Assembly: GCF_015277855.1 (NCBI RefSeq)
Contig: NZ_CP063812.1
Coordinates: 806,001 to 870,000 of the forward strand
DNA: 64,000 nt
Source of the DNA: Microbacterium cremeum
GTDB taxonomy: Bacteria; Actinomycetota; Actinomycetes; Actinomycetales; Microbacteriaceae
Direction of reading: 5' to 3'
This document shows positions 35,393 to 44,537 of the stretch, piece after piece. Each line of letters starts with the position of its first letter. The first letter of the stretch is position 1. The position numbers were made by a program, and so were the translations under genes. Below the pieces are notes generated by a model, which worked only from the letters and a program-made list of their open reading frames with translations, was not told the origin of the DNA and searched no databases.

Positions 35393-36187
35393 GTGACAGA
35401 GCTCCACCCGCGCCAGCGCGGCGCTCGCTTCCTGCTGACGTGCGTGGGCATCGGGCTTCTCGCGGGAGTCCTCTCGGGTCTGTTCGGCGTCGGCGGGGGC
35501 ACGGTGATCGTGCCGTTCCTGGTGCTGTTCCTGACCTTCAACCAGCGCCTCGCGGCGGGCACGTCGCTCGCGGCGATCGTGCCGACCGCCGCCGTCGGGG
35601 TGGTCTCGTACGCGCTGCATGACTCGGTCGCGTGGATCCCGGCCCTCCTACTCGCCGCGGGGGCCGTCGTCGGCGCGCAGATCGGCACCTGGATGCTGCC
35701 GCGCGTGCCGCTCACCGTGCTGCGCTGGGCGTTCGTCGGGTTCCTCGTGGCGGTCATCGTCAGTCTGTTCCTCGTCATCCCGTCGCGCGACGCCGAGCTC
35801 GCGCTCACGTGGCTGAGCGGCATCGGGCTCGTCGCTCTCGGCGTGGGTACCGGCATCCTGTCGGGTCTTATCGGCGTGGGCGGCGGGATCGTCGTCGTGC
35901 CCGCGCTCATGGTGCTGTTCGGCACGAGCGATCTCGTCGCCAAGGGCACATCGCTGCTCATGATGATCCCGACCGCGTTGTCGGGCACGATCGGCAACCT
36001 GCGTCGCGGCAACGTCGACCTCGTCGCCGCGGCGGTCGTCGGGGTCGCCGCATGCACGACGACCGCGCTCGGCGCGTGGGTCGCGACGCTCGTCGACCCG
36101 TTCGTGGCCAACCTCCTCTTCGCCGCGTACCTCGTCGTGATCGCCGTGCAGCTGGCGCTGCGCGCCCTCCACAGCCGCCGGGCCTGA
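35393..36187 (+). CDS. TauE/SafE-family sulfite exporter-like permease
   Basis: The 264-residue protein has about eight membrane helices in two halves. Each half opens with the family repeat GLFGVGGGTVIVP and GLIGVGGGIVVVP. These proteins export sulfite or sulfoacetate or import other organosulfur anions; the substrate is not determinable. The GTG at 35393 is 3 bp after the DUF2510 stop, so they form one operon. A repeat-rich spacer of 629 bp follows. Confidence 0.88.
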   Translation: MTELHPRQRGARFLLTCVGIGLLAGVLSGLFGVGGGTVIVPFLVLFLTFNQRLAAGTSLAAIVPTAAVGVVSYALHDSVAWIPALLLAAGAVVGAQIGTWMLPRVPLTVLRWAFVGFLVAVIVSLFLVIPSRDAELALTWLSGIGLVALGVGTGILSGLIGVGGGIVVVPALMVLFGTSDLVAKGTSLLMMIPTALSGTIGNLRRGNVDLVAAAVVGVAACTTTALGAWVATLVDPFVANLLFAAYLVVIAVQLALRALHSRRA

Positions 36188-36816
36188 CTCCTGGTCCCGG
36201 CGTCCGTTCTCTGGCACGGCGTCCGGCGGCGCGGCGTCCGGCGGCGCGGCGTCCGGCGGCGCGGCGCCTTTCCCGTGGCTCCCGGGGCCTCGCGGCGCGG
36301 CGGCTGTTTCCTGGCACGGCGGCAGTTTCTTGGCGTGGCGCCAGTTCCCTGGCGTGGCGCCATATTCCTGACCCCGGCGGCGGGTCGTGGCGCCAGTTTC
36401 CTGATGTGGCGCCACAGATCTGGTGCGCCCCGGCAGGAAAGTGCAGCCGCGGCTGGAGCAGCGTCCCGGCCGCGGCCGAACTGGCGCGCCGGTGCACGAG
36501 TTCGGACCGGCGCGGCGGCAGTTCCCTGATGCGGCGGCAGTTTCCTGGCGTGGCGCCATATTCCTGACCCCGGCGACGGTCGTGGCGCCAGTTTCCTGAT
36601 GTGGCGCCACAGATCGGGTGCGCCCCGGCAGGAAAGTGCAGCCGAGGCTGGAGCAGCGTCCCGACCGCAGCCCCGCCCCGCGCGCAGCGCACCGAGCCCG
36701 GACCGGCGGCGCCCGGCCGCAGCCCCGCCCCGCGCGCAGCGCACCGAGCCCTGGACCGGCGGCGCCCGGCCGCAGCCCCCGGCGGGCGTGCGGCACGTGC
36801 TCGGTAGGATGGCCTG
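36188..36816. repeat. repeat-rich spacer between tauE-like gene and hadA
   Basis: No gene is supported here. Two near-identical units of about 120 bp lie at 36348-36467 and 36544-36662. Each contains TGGCGCCA-type palindromes and the word GGTGCGCCCCGGCAGGAAAG. A third block at 36666-36780 has a 52-53 bp unit (CGCAGCCCCGCCCCGCGCGC) twice plus a stub. A third, short run of GGCGGCGCGGCGTCC opens the spacer. Long frames across it are repeat artefacts. Confidence 0.85.
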
Positions 36817-37266
36817 GTGCCAGTGAACCCCGAGCTCGTCGGACGAGAGTTCCCGCCGACGCCCCCCTACCTCGTGGGTCGCGAGAAGGTGCGCGAGTTC
36901 GCGCGCGCCGTCTTCGCCGAAGACCCGCAGCACCTCGACCCGGCAGCCGCGCAGGCGCTCGGCTACGCCGACGTGGTGGCGCCGCCGACCTTCGCGATCG
37001 TCGTCACCGATGCCACGCTCCAGCAGTTGCTCGCCGAGCCCGACTCGGGCATCGTGCTGCAGAACGTGCTGCACGCCGAGCAGAAGTTCCGCTTCTCGCG
37101 TCCGATCGTGGCTGGCGACGAGCTCACGGCGAGGCTCGCGGTCACCGGCATCCGCGCCATGGGCGCCGCGGCGATGGTGACGAGCGAGTCCGAGATCACG
37201 GATGCCGCGGGCGAGCACGTCGTCACCACCACGTCCGTCCTGCTCGTGGGGGAGGGCGACGCATGA
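36817..37266 (+). CDS. hadA: FAS1-like/MaoC dehydratase N-domain protein, HadA-type
   Basis: This 149-residue protein is a hotdog-fold MaoC_dehydrat_N homologue (LVGREFPPTPPYLVGREKVREFARAV). Together with the next gene it matches the mycobacterial HadA-HadB pair of (3R)-hydroxyacyl-ACP dehydratase. The HadA partner usually lacks the full catalytic dyad and supports binding. GTG at 36817 is the start. It overlaps hadB by 4 bp. Whether it acts in fatty-acid elongation in a non-mycolate genus is unknown. Confidence 0.85.
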   Translation: MPVNPELVGREFPPTPPYLVGREKVREFARAVFAEDPQHLDPAAAQALGYADVVAPPTFAIVVTDATLQQLLAEPDSGIVLQNVLHAEQKFRFSRPIVAGDELTARLAVTGIRAMGAAAMVTSESEITDAAGEHVVTTTSVLLVGEGDA

Positions 37267-37694
37267 CCGCCCCGTCAACCGGTCCCGTGGTGGGCGCGCT
37301 CGCCGTCGGCGATGTCGTCGCCGAGCGCACGGTTCATCTCACCCGGGAGTCCCTCGTGCGCTATGCCGGGGCATCCGGCGATTTCAATCCCATCCACTAC
37401 CGTGACGACGTCGCCGCCGCCGTCGGCCTGCCCGGCGTGCTCGCGCACGGCATGCTGACGATGGGCCTCGCGGTCGGCACGATCGAGCCGTGGCTCGGTG
37501 ACACCGGGCGCATCCTCGAGTATGGCGTGCGCTTCACTCGACCCGTCGTCGTCGCCGCCGAGACGGGCGCCGACGTCACCGTGGTCGCCAAGGTGGGCGC
37601 CGTCGACGACGATTCTGCGCGCATCGACCTGACCGTGTCGTACGAGGGTGCCACCGTGCTGGTCAAGGCGCAGGTGCGCGTGCGGACCGTCTGA
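37263..37694 (+). CDS. hadB: MaoC-like hydratase, HadB-type
   Basis: The 143-residue protein carries the catalytic hotdog motif GDFNPIHYRDD (Asp and His dyad) followed by GVLAHGMLTMGLAVG. It should add or remove water on acyl-thioesters as the active half of a heterodimer with HadA. Its ATG overlaps the hadA stop. It ends 3 bp before murB, so the three genes look co-transcribed. Confidence 0.9.
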   Translation: MTAPSTGPVVGALAVGDVVAERTVHLTRESLVRYAGASGDFNPIHYRDDVAAAVGLPGVLAHGMLTMGLAVGTIEPWLGDTGRILEYGVRFTRPVVVAAETGADVTVVAKVGAVDDDSARIDLTVSYEGATVLVKAQVRVRTV

Positions 37695-37697
37695 CGC

Positions 37698-38834
37698 ATG
37701 CCCGATGTGACCCCTTTCCCGCTCGCGCGGCTGACCACGCTGCGCACCGGCGGCGCTCCGACCCGCATGGTCGAGGCCGAGTCGGCCGACGAGCTCGTCT
37801 CGGCGTTGCGAGACGTGTGGGCCGGCGGCGAGCCGTGGCTCGCGCTGGGCGGCGGATCGAACCTGTTCGTGGGCGACGAGCCTTTCGATGGCACCGTCGT
37901 GCGCATCCTCACGAAGGGCATCGAACGGATGCCGTCACCCGTGCCGGGTCGCGCACGGCTCAAAGTCCAGGCGGGCCATGACTGGGACGAGCTCGTCGCG
38001 TACGCGGTGGCCGAGGGTCTCGCCGGAATCGAGGCGATGTCGGGGATCCCCGGGACGGTCGGCGCCGCTCCCGTGCAGAACGTCGGCGCCTACGGGCAGG
38101 AGATCGTGCAGACCCTCGCCGAGGTCGAGCTCCTCGACGAGTCGACGGGCGAGGTCTCGACGGTGCCGGCCGCGGAGCTCGGGCTCGGGTTCCGCACGTC
38201 GGTGCTCAAGCACCACTACGGCTCCGCACCCTCCCGTCGCGCCGTGATCCTCACCGTGACGCTCGACCTCGCCGAGGTCGGCCACGGCGGCCGCCGCATC
38301 GCCGGAGACCAGCTGCGCACGGCGCTGCGGCTGCGGCCCGACGACGAGGTGTCGCTTGCGTGGGTGCGCGAGCGCATCCTCGAGATCCGGCGCAGCAAGG
38401 GCATGGTGCTCGACCCCGACGACCCCGACACGTACAGCGCCGGGTCGTTCTTCCAGAATGCGGTGGTCACGGCATCCTTCGCCCGGACGCTTCCCGACGA
38501 GTGCCCGCGATGGCCGGTCGCTCCCGACCTCGATCCTGTGCTGGTCATCCCGCTCGCCGCGTACGACGGCTATGTGCCGCCGCCCTCGGCGGGCGAGTCG
38601 GACGTCAAGGTGAGCGCCGGATGGCTCATCGAGCACTCCGGCCTGCGCAAGGGCTTCAAGCTGCCGCGTTCGCGTGCGGCGCTGTCGAGCAAGCACGCGC
38701 TCGCCCTGACGAATCGCGGCGACGCCACGGCGGGCGAGCTCGCCGAGCTCGCCCGGTTCATCCAAGGGCGCGTGCAGTCCGAGTTCGGCCTCATCCTGCA
38801 GCCCGAGCCCGTACTGGTGAACGTCGAACTCTAG
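37698..38834 (+). CDS. murB: UDP-N-acetylmuramate dehydrogenase
   Basis: The 378-residue protein binds FAD through LALGGGSNL and GIPGTVGAAPVQNVGAYGQE. It ends with the MurB C-domain signatures SAGSFFQNAVV (catalytic Ser region) and GRVQSEFGLILQPE. It reduces UDP-GlcNAc-enolpyruvate to UDP-MurNAc in peptidoglycan synthesis. The type is the longer actinobacterial form. It follows hadB by 3 bp. A cluster of REP elements starts right at its stop. Confidence 0.95.
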   Translation: MPDVTPFPLARLTTLRTGGAPTRMVEAESADELVSALRDVWAGGEPWLALGGGSNLFVGDEPFDGTVVRILTKGIERMPSPVPGRARLKVQAGHDWDELVAYAVAEGLAGIEAMSGIPGTVGAAPVQNVGAYGQEIVQTLAEVELLDESTGEVSTVPAAELGLGFRTSVLKHHYGSAPSRRAVILTVTLDLAEVGHGGRRIAGDQLRTALRLRPDDEVSLAWVRERILEIRRSKGMVLDPDDPDTYSAGSFFQNAVVTASFARTLPDECPRWPVAPDLDPVLVIPLAAYDGYVPPPSAGESDVKVSAGWLIEHSGLRKGFKLPRSRAALSSKHALALTNRGDATAGELAELARFIQGRVQSEFGLILQPEPVLVNVEL

Positions 38835-39059
38835 GCGTTTCGTCTCGCTTCGCTCGCTCAACGACCGGGTGGGCCGGGCGGGGTGGTGGGCGTTTCGTCT
38901 CGCTTCGCTCGCTCAACGACCGGGTGGGCCGGGCGGGGTGGTGGGCGTTTCGTCTCGCTTCGCTCGCTCAACGACCGCAGGGCGTTTCGTCTCGCTTCGC
39001 TCGCTCAACGACCGACGGACCGGTCGTTGAGCGAGGAACGCAGCGACGAGACGAAACGC
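38834..39059. repeat. REP-like cluster, four direct copies and one inverted copy
   Basis: The core GCGTTTCGTCTCGCTTCGCT recurs near 38834, 38889, 38943 and 38981. An inverted copy sits at 39021-39059. The first copies share a 54-55 bp period. The direct and inverted copies can pair to form a hairpin. The block fills the gap between the converging murB and aminotransferase genes. Confidence 0.9.
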
Positions 39060-39060
39060 G

Positions 39061-40299
39061 TCAGCTCGCGAAGAGGCGCTGCAGGCGCTGCACGCCCTCC
39101 AGGAGCGCGTCGTCGCCGAGCGCGTACGAGAGCCGCAGGTAGCCCGAGGGGCCGAAGGCCTCGCCCGGAACGACCGCGACCTCGGCCTTGTCGAGGATGA
39201 GGTCGGCGAGCTCCAGCGTCGTCGTCGGCGTGACCCCCGCCCACTCGCGGCCGAGGAGGCCGCGCACGTCGGGGTACGCGTAGAACGCGCCGAGCGGCGT
39301 CGGCACCGTGACACCGTCGATCTTCGAGAGCTCGCTCACGATCACGCGGCGCCGGCGGTCGAAGGCCTGGCGCATCTGCTCGGCCTCGTCCTGCGGGCCG
39401 TTCAGCGCCGCCACCGCCGCGCGCTGCGCGACGTTGTTGACGTTCGAGCAGAGGTGGGACTGCAGGTTGCCGGCGAGCTTGATCGCATCCTTCGGGCCGA
39501 CCATCCAGCCCAGGCGCCAGCCGGTCATCGCGTAGGTCTTCGCGACGCCGTTGACGAGGATCGTCTGGGCCGCGGCATCCGGAACCGCCTCGACGATCGA
39601 GACGGCCTTGACGGGCGTGTCGGAGCCTTCGGGCGCGTAGACGAGGTTCTGGTAGATCTCGTCGGTGATGATCCAGATGCCGTGCTCGACGGCCCACTCG
39701 CCGATCGCACGGGTCTCGTCGGGCGTGTAGACCGAGCCGGTCGGGTTCGACGGCGACACGAACACGAGCGCCGTCGTCTTGTCCGTGCGCGCGGACTCGA
39801 GCTGCTCGACGGTCACCTTGTAGTCCTGGTCGGCTCCCGCGAAGACCTCGACCGGGATGCCGTCGGCCAGGGCGATCGCCTCGGGATAGGTCGTCCAGTA
39901 CGGGGCGGGCAGCAGCACCTCGTCGCCGGGGTTCACCACGGCCTGGAACGCCTGGTACACGGCCTGCTTGCCGCCGTTGGTCACGATGATCTGGGACGGG
40001 TCCACCTCGAGGCCGGAGTCGCGGAGCGTCTTCGCGGCGATCGCCTCGCGCAGCACCGCTAGCCCCGCCGCCGGCGTGTAGCGGAAGTTCGCCGGGTCGC
40101 GCAGCGCCTCGGCCGCGGCATCGACGACGAACTGCGGGGTCGCGAAGTCGGGCTCGCCCGCCGCATACGAGATGACGGGACGGCCGGCGGCCTGCAGCGA
40201 CTTCGCCTTGGCGTCGACCTTGAGGGTCGCCGACTCGGCGATGGCGCTGAGCTTGACGGAGAGCCTGGGCTTGCGGGAGAGCGGTGCGCGTTCGGTCAC
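39061..40299 (-). CDS. class I pyridoxal-phosphate aminotransferase (aspartate type)
   Basis: The 412-residue protein has [27 protein letters not shown] and [16 protein letters not shown] with the PLP-binding lysine. The layout matches subgroup Ib aspartate aminotransferases. It transfers amino groups between aspartate and 2-oxoglutarate or related pairs. The start is GTG 40299. It is tail-to-tail with murB across the REP cluster. In many actinobacteria a gene of this type lies beside hadAB-murB. Confidence 0.9.
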   Translation of the reverse strand: MTERAPLSRKPRLSVKLSAIAESATLKVDAKAKSLQAAGRPVISYAAGEPDFATPQFVVDAAAEALRDPANFRYTPAAGLAVLREAIAAKTLRDSGLEVDPSQIIVTNGGKQAVYQAFQAVVNPGDEVLLPAPYWTTYPEAIALADGIPVEVFAGADQDYKVTVEQLESARTDKTTALVFVSPSNPTGSVYTPDETRAIGEWAVEHGIWIITDEIYQNLVYAPEGSDTPVKAVSIVEAVPDAAAQTILVNGVAKTYAMTGWRLGWMVGPKDAIKLAGNLQSHLCSNVNNVAQRAAVAALNGPQDEAEQMRQAFDRRRRVIVSELSKIDGVTVPTPLGAFYAYPDVRGLLGREWAGVTPTTTLELADLILDKAEVAVVPGEAFGPSGYLRLSYALGDDALLEGVQRLQRLFAS

Positions 40300-40471
40300 G
40301 CTTCGAGCGTAGTCGGCCGCGTCGCGGCGGTCAGCCGCCGATCCGGCGCCTGTGGACCGAGAGCTGTGCGCGATGCGCGCGGCACGCGACGGAACGTCCG
40401 AGCAGACGCGGCGAGGGTCCGTGCGAACGCCGGGCTTCCGGCCGGCCGACGCCGACGGTAGCCTGTGCCAC

Positions 40472-40798
40472 GTGGATGCATGGATCTGGGGTGCCGTGGT
40501 CTTCGCGATCGTCCTCGTCTTCGCCGGCGGGGTCGCGTGGTGGCTCGCGCGCGGCTGCGTGCTGACCATGATCGGAGCCACCGGCGCGATCGTCGGCGGC
40601 GTCGTCTCGCTCATCAGCCTCGCCGTGCTGATCGATCCCGAGGCGGGGCTGCGCTCCGCGGCGATCCTCACCATCGGCTCGGGGATCTGGCTGCTCGCGT
40701 GGGCACTCGTGGGCGGCATCCGCGGGCAGCGCCTGCTCCGCACCGAGGAGCAGGCCGCCGCCCGCCCGGCGCCGCTGCCCGAGCATGCCGGCATCTGA
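40472..40798 (+). CDS. small hypothetical membrane protein
   Basis: The 108-residue protein has three hydrophobic segments ([59 protein letters not shown]) and a short charged tail. I do not recognise a family. The GTG at 40472 starts just before the first helix; an open frame reaches back to 40352 but that part is hydrophilic and Arg-rich. It stands alone and has no clear ribosome site. Confidence 0.6.
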   Translation: MDAWIWGAVVFAIVLVFAGGVAWWLARGCVLTMIGATGAIVGGVVSLISLAVLIDPEAGLRSAAILTIGSGIWLLAWALVGGIRGQRLLRTEEQAAARPAPLPEHAGI

Positions 40799-40816
40799 CG
40801 CCGAGGCATCGACCGA

Positions 40817-40972
40817 ATGGGGGATGCCTGCGACACGCAGATCGCCGTCGGGCTCGGCATCGGTGAGTCGACGGTGAAGACGTACCTACGGAAGGTCCTC
40901 GAGAAGCTGGGCGCCGCCGACCGCACGCGGGCCGTCACGCTCGCGATGGAGCGCGGACTCCTTCCAGGATGA
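40817..40972 (+). pseudogene. orphan LuxR-type HTH fragment
   Basis: A 51-codon frame encodes the HTH core of a LuxR/NarL regulator: [20 protein letters not shown], then [20 protein letters not shown]. An in-frame stop lies just upstream (the TGA of the preceding gene), so no receiver or sensor domain is attached. It is most simply the tail of a deleted regulator, although a stand-alone HTH microprotein is possible. Confidence 0.75.
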
Positions 40973-41038
40973 GACGACGGATGCCCCGGACCGGCGTCGT
41001 GCGCGGGTCCGAGGCATCCGTCATGCCCGATGCGGGAA

Positions 41039-42634
41039 TCAGGTGAACTGGTTCATGGTGTTGTGCTGACCGCCGGCCTTGAGGGCCGCGTCACCGGCGA
41101 AGTACTCCTTGTGGGTGTCGCCGATGTCGCTCCCCGCCATGTTCTGGTGCTTCACGGTGGCGATCCCCTCGCGGATCTCGCGACGCTGGACGCCCTGGAC
41201 GTAGGCGAGCATGCCCTCGTCGCCGAAGTACCCCTTGGCGAGGTCGTCGGTCGACAGCGCCGCCGTGTGGTAGGTCGGGAGGGTGATGAGGTGGTGGAAG
41301 ATCCCGGCGCGGGCGGATCCGTCGCGCTGGAACGAGCGGATCTTCTCGTCGGCCAGCCGCCCGAGCTCCGTGTCGTCGTACTGGGCGCTCATCAGCTCGC
41401 CGCGGTCGTAGCCCGAGACATCCCTGCCCTCCTCCACGAGCAGGTCGTACGCCTGCTGGCGGAAGTTGAGCGTCCAGTTGAAGGACGGGCTGTTGTTGTA
41501 GACGAGCTTCGCGTTCGGGATCACCTCGCGGATGCGGTCCACCATCCCCGCGATCTGCTCCACGTGCGGCTTCTCGGTCTCGATCCACAGCAGGTCGGCA
41601 CCGTTCTGCAGAGACGTGATGCAGTCCAGCACCACCCGGTCCTCGCCCGTGCCGGGCCGGAACTGGTACAGGTTGCTGGCCAGGCGCTTCGGGCGCAGCA
41701 GCCTGCCTTCGCGGCGGATGATCACGTCGCCGTCGCTCAGCTCGTCCTCGGTGATCTCTTCGACATCGAGGAACGAGTTGTACTGGTCGCCGAGGTCGCC
41801 GGGGCGCTGCGAGACGGCGAGCTTCTGCGTGAGCCCGGCACCGAGCGAGTCGGTGCGGGCGACGATGATCCCGTTGTCGATCCCGAGCTCGAGGAACGCG
41901 TAGCGGACCGCGTTGAGCTTGGCGATGAAGTCCTCATGCGGAACGGTGACCTTGCCGTCCTGATGCCCGCACTGCTTCTCGTCCGAGACCTGGTTCTCGA
42001 TCTGGATGGCGCACGCGCCGGCCTCGATCATCTTCCTGGCGAGGAGGTACGTCGCCTCGGGGTTGCCGAAGCCGGCGTCGATGTCGGCGATGATCGGCAC
42101 CACGTGGGTCTCGTGGTTGTCGATCTGCGACTGGAGGAACTCGACCGCGGTCTCGTCGCCCGCCCGGCGTGCCTCGTCGAGCTGAGTGAAGAGCAGGTCG
42201 AGCTCGCGGGCATCGGCCTGACGGAGGAACGTGTACAGCTCCTCGATGAGCGCGGGCACGGAGGTCTTCTCGTGCATCGACTGGTCGGGGAGGGGACCGA
42301 ACTCCGAGCGGAGCGCGGCGACCATCCAGCCCGACAGGTAGAGGTACCGCTTGTTCGTGCTCTTGAGGTGCTTCTTGATCGAGATCAGCTTCTGCTGCCC
42401 GATGAAGCCGTGCCACACGCCGAGCGACTGGGTGTACAGCGACGAGTCGGCGTCGTACTCCGCCATGTCGCGCCGCATGATGTCGGCGGTGTACTGGGCG
42501 ATCTCCAGCCCGGTCCGGAACCGGTTCTGCGCCCGCATGCGGGCGACGTGCTCGGGGTCGATGGCGTCCCAGCTCGGGCCGTGCTGCTGCGTGAGCGCCT
42601 CGATGGCGTGGATGTCGTCTTGGTAGGCGGTCAT
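41039..42634 (-). CDS. aceA: isocitrate lyase
   Basis: The 531-residue protein carries the active-site hexapeptide SDEKQCGHQ (Lys220-Gln-Cys222-Gly-His224). Metal-binding and Ser/Thr motifs (PSFNWTLNF) are present. The family consensus here is KKCGH, so Gln replaces the second Lys; this variant is known in longer enzymes. It splits isocitrate to glyoxylate and succinate. The ATG at 42634 has GAGGA upstream. It is downstream of aceB with a 40-bp gap, forming an aceBA operon. Confidence 0.95.
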   Translation of the reverse strand: MTAYQDDIHAIEALTQQHGPSWDAIDPEHVARMRAQNRFRTGLEIAQYTADIMRRDMAEYDADSSLYTQSLGVWHGFIGQQKLISIKKHLKSTNKRYLYLSGWMVAALRSEFGPLPDQSMHEKTSVPALIEELYTFLRQADARELDLLFTQLDEARRAGDETAVEFLQSQIDNHETHVVPIIADIDAGFGNPEATYLLARKMIEAGACAIQIENQVSDEKQCGHQDGKVTVPHEDFIAKLNAVRYAFLELGIDNGIIVARTDSLGAGLTQKLAVSQRPGDLGDQYNSFLDVEEITEDELSDGDVIIRREGRLLRPKRLASNLYQFRPGTGEDRVVLDCITSLQNGADLLWIETEKPHVEQIAGMVDRIREVIPNAKLVYNNSPSFNWTLNFRQQAYDLLVEEGRDVSGYDRGELMSAQYDDTELGRLADEKIRSFQRDGSARAGIFHHLITLPTYHTAALSTDDLAKGYFGDEGMLAYVQGVQRREIREGIATVKHQNMAGSDIGDTHKEYFAGDAALKAGGQHNTMNQFT

Positions 42635-42674
42635 TTCGTGTCCTCTGCGGTGATGGTGGTGATGTCGGGGACTG

Positions 42675-44339
42675 TCATTCGGTCTCGGTGAGGAAGCGGG
42701 AGTAGGCCGGCAGCGTGAGGAAGGCCGGGAAGTCCTGCCCCAGCGCGACCTCGCGGAAGATGCCCGCCGCATCGTCGAAGCGGTCGCCGTCGCGGCGCTC
42801 CACCTCGCCGAGTACCTGGGTGATCAGCCCCTCCACGTATTCGCGCGTGATCGGGGTGCCGTCCTCGGTGGTGCGGTCCTGGTGGATCCACTGCCACACC
42901 TGGCTGCGGCTGATCTCGGCGGTCGCGGCATCCTCCATGAGGTTGTCGATCGCGACGGCGCCCTGGCCTCGCAGCCACGCCTCGAGGTAGCGGATCGCGA
43001 CCGACACGTTGGCGTGCACGCCTGCCGCCGTGATGGGGCGGCCGATGTGGACGTCGATCAGGTCGGCCGGCGTCACCTCGACGTCGGGACGCTGACGGTC
43101 GAGTTGGTTCGGGCGGTCGCCCAGCACCGCGTCGAACTCGGCACGCGCCACCGGGATCAGGTCGGGGTGCGCCACCCACGTGCCGTCGAAGCCGTCGCCG
43201 GCCTCGCGCTTCTTGTCGGCGGCGACCTTCTCGAACGCCCGCTCGGTCACCTCGGGGTCACGACGGTTCGGGATGAACGCGCTCATGCCGCCGATCGCGA
43301 AGGCCCCGCGCTTGTGGCACGTCTTCACCAGCAGCTCCGTGTACGAGCGCATGAACGGCACGGTCATCGTGACCTCGCTGCGGTCGGGCAGCACGAACCG
43401 TGCGCCGCGGCCGCGGTAGTTCTTGATGATCGAGAAGATGTAGTCCCAGCGGCCGGCGTTCAGGCCCGCGCAGTGGTCGCGCAGCTCGAACAGGATCTCC
43501 TCCATCTCGAACGCTGCGGGAAGCGTCTCGATGAGCACCGTCGCGCGGATCGTGCCGTGCGGGATGCCGAGGGAGCGCTCGCTGAACGTGAAGATGTCGT
43601 CCCACAGCTTCGCCTCTTCGCTCGACTCGAGCTTGGCGATGTAGAAGTAGGGACCGCGGCCGTTCGCGATCAGCTGCTTCGCGTTGTGGAAGAAGTACAG
43701 CCCGAAGTCCACGAGCGACCCGGACGCCGCCATCGTGCGGCCGGTGCGGTCGGTGAAGCGGATGTGGTTCTCGGTGAGGTGCCACCCGCGCGGGCGCATC
43801 ACGATCGTGGGCGTGTGCTCGGCGGTCACCGCGTAGCTCTTGCCTTCGGGGCTGGTGAAGGTCAGCTCGCCCCGGATCGCGTCCCGGAGGCTCAGCTGGC
43901 CCTCGATGACGTTCTTCCAGGTGGGGCTGGTGGCGTCCTCCTGGTCGGCCAGCCACACCTTCGCGCCGGAGTTCAGCGCGTTGATCGTCATCTTGGGGTC
44001 GGTCGGGCCCGTGATCTCGACGCGGCGGTCCTCGAGGCCGGGGCCGGCGCCGGCGACACGCCACTCGGCGTCCTCGCGGATGTGCCGGGTGTCGTCGCGG
44101 AACTGCGGGTCGTGACCGTTGCCGATCTCGAACCGGCGGCGCATGCGGTCGGCGAGCCGGTCGTGGCGCCGGGCGCCGAACCGGTGGTGCAGCTCGGTGA
44201 GGAACGCGAGCGCCTCCGGCGTCAGGATCTCGTCGTAGCGGGGGCCGAGGCGCCCGGCGATCTCGATCCCGGGCTCGTGGGTCTGGGTGGGGATGGGCCC
44301 CGTGCGCGTACGCATCGGAGTCGCAGTCGCAGGTGTCAT
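42675..44339 (-). CDS. aceB: malate synthase (A type)
   Basis: The 554-residue protein has the malate synthase A blocks GLNAGRWDYIFSIIKNYR, FMRSYTELLVKTCHKRGAFAIGGM and WVAHPDLIPVA. It condenses glyoxylate with acetyl-CoA, completing the glyoxylate bypass with aceA. The ATG is at 44339. The frame is open further upstream, but those residues (WSYGLPPIRQDTDHG) are not conserved and cross the regulatory spacer. It is divergent from ramB with a 198-bp gap. Confidence 0.95.
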   Translation of the reverse strand: MTPATATPMRTRTGPIPTQTHEPGIEIAGRLGPRYDEILTPEALAFLTELHHRFGARRHDRLADRMRRRFEIGNGHDPQFRDDTRHIREDAEWRVAGAGPGLEDRRVEITGPTDPKMTINALNSGAKVWLADQEDATSPTWKNVIEGQLSLRDAIRGELTFTSPEGKSYAVTAEHTPTIVMRPRGWHLTENHIRFTDRTGRTMAASGSLVDFGLYFFHNAKQLIANGRGPYFYIAKLESSEEAKLWDDIFTFSERSLGIPHGTIRATVLIETLPAAFEMEEILFELRDHCAGLNAGRWDYIFSIIKNYRGRGARFVLPDRSEVTMTVPFMRSYTELLVKTCHKRGAFAIGGMSAFIPNRRDPEVTERAFEKVAADKKREAGDGFDGTWVAHPDLIPVARAEFDAVLGDRPNQLDRQRPDVEVTPADLIDVHIGRPITAAGVHANVSVAIRYLEAWLRGQGAVAIDNLMEDAATAEISRSQVWQWIHQDRTTEDGTPITREYVEGLITQVLGEVERRDGDRFDDAAGIFREVALGQDFPAFLTLPAYSRFLTETE

Positions 44340-44537
44340 GTCCGTGTCCTGTCTGTGAAGTGCTGTCGTGGGGATGCCGCGACCCGGCGGTGTCGGCCGG
44401 GCGAGGCATCCGTGATCCGTGTCCTGGCGGATCGGTGGGAGCCCGTAAGACCACTGTGCGGTGAAGTTCAAGGTCGTTCATGACGAATCCGGGTGTGAAG
44501 TTTTCGATTATTTCTGCTTTCGTGACAGAATCGGGCC

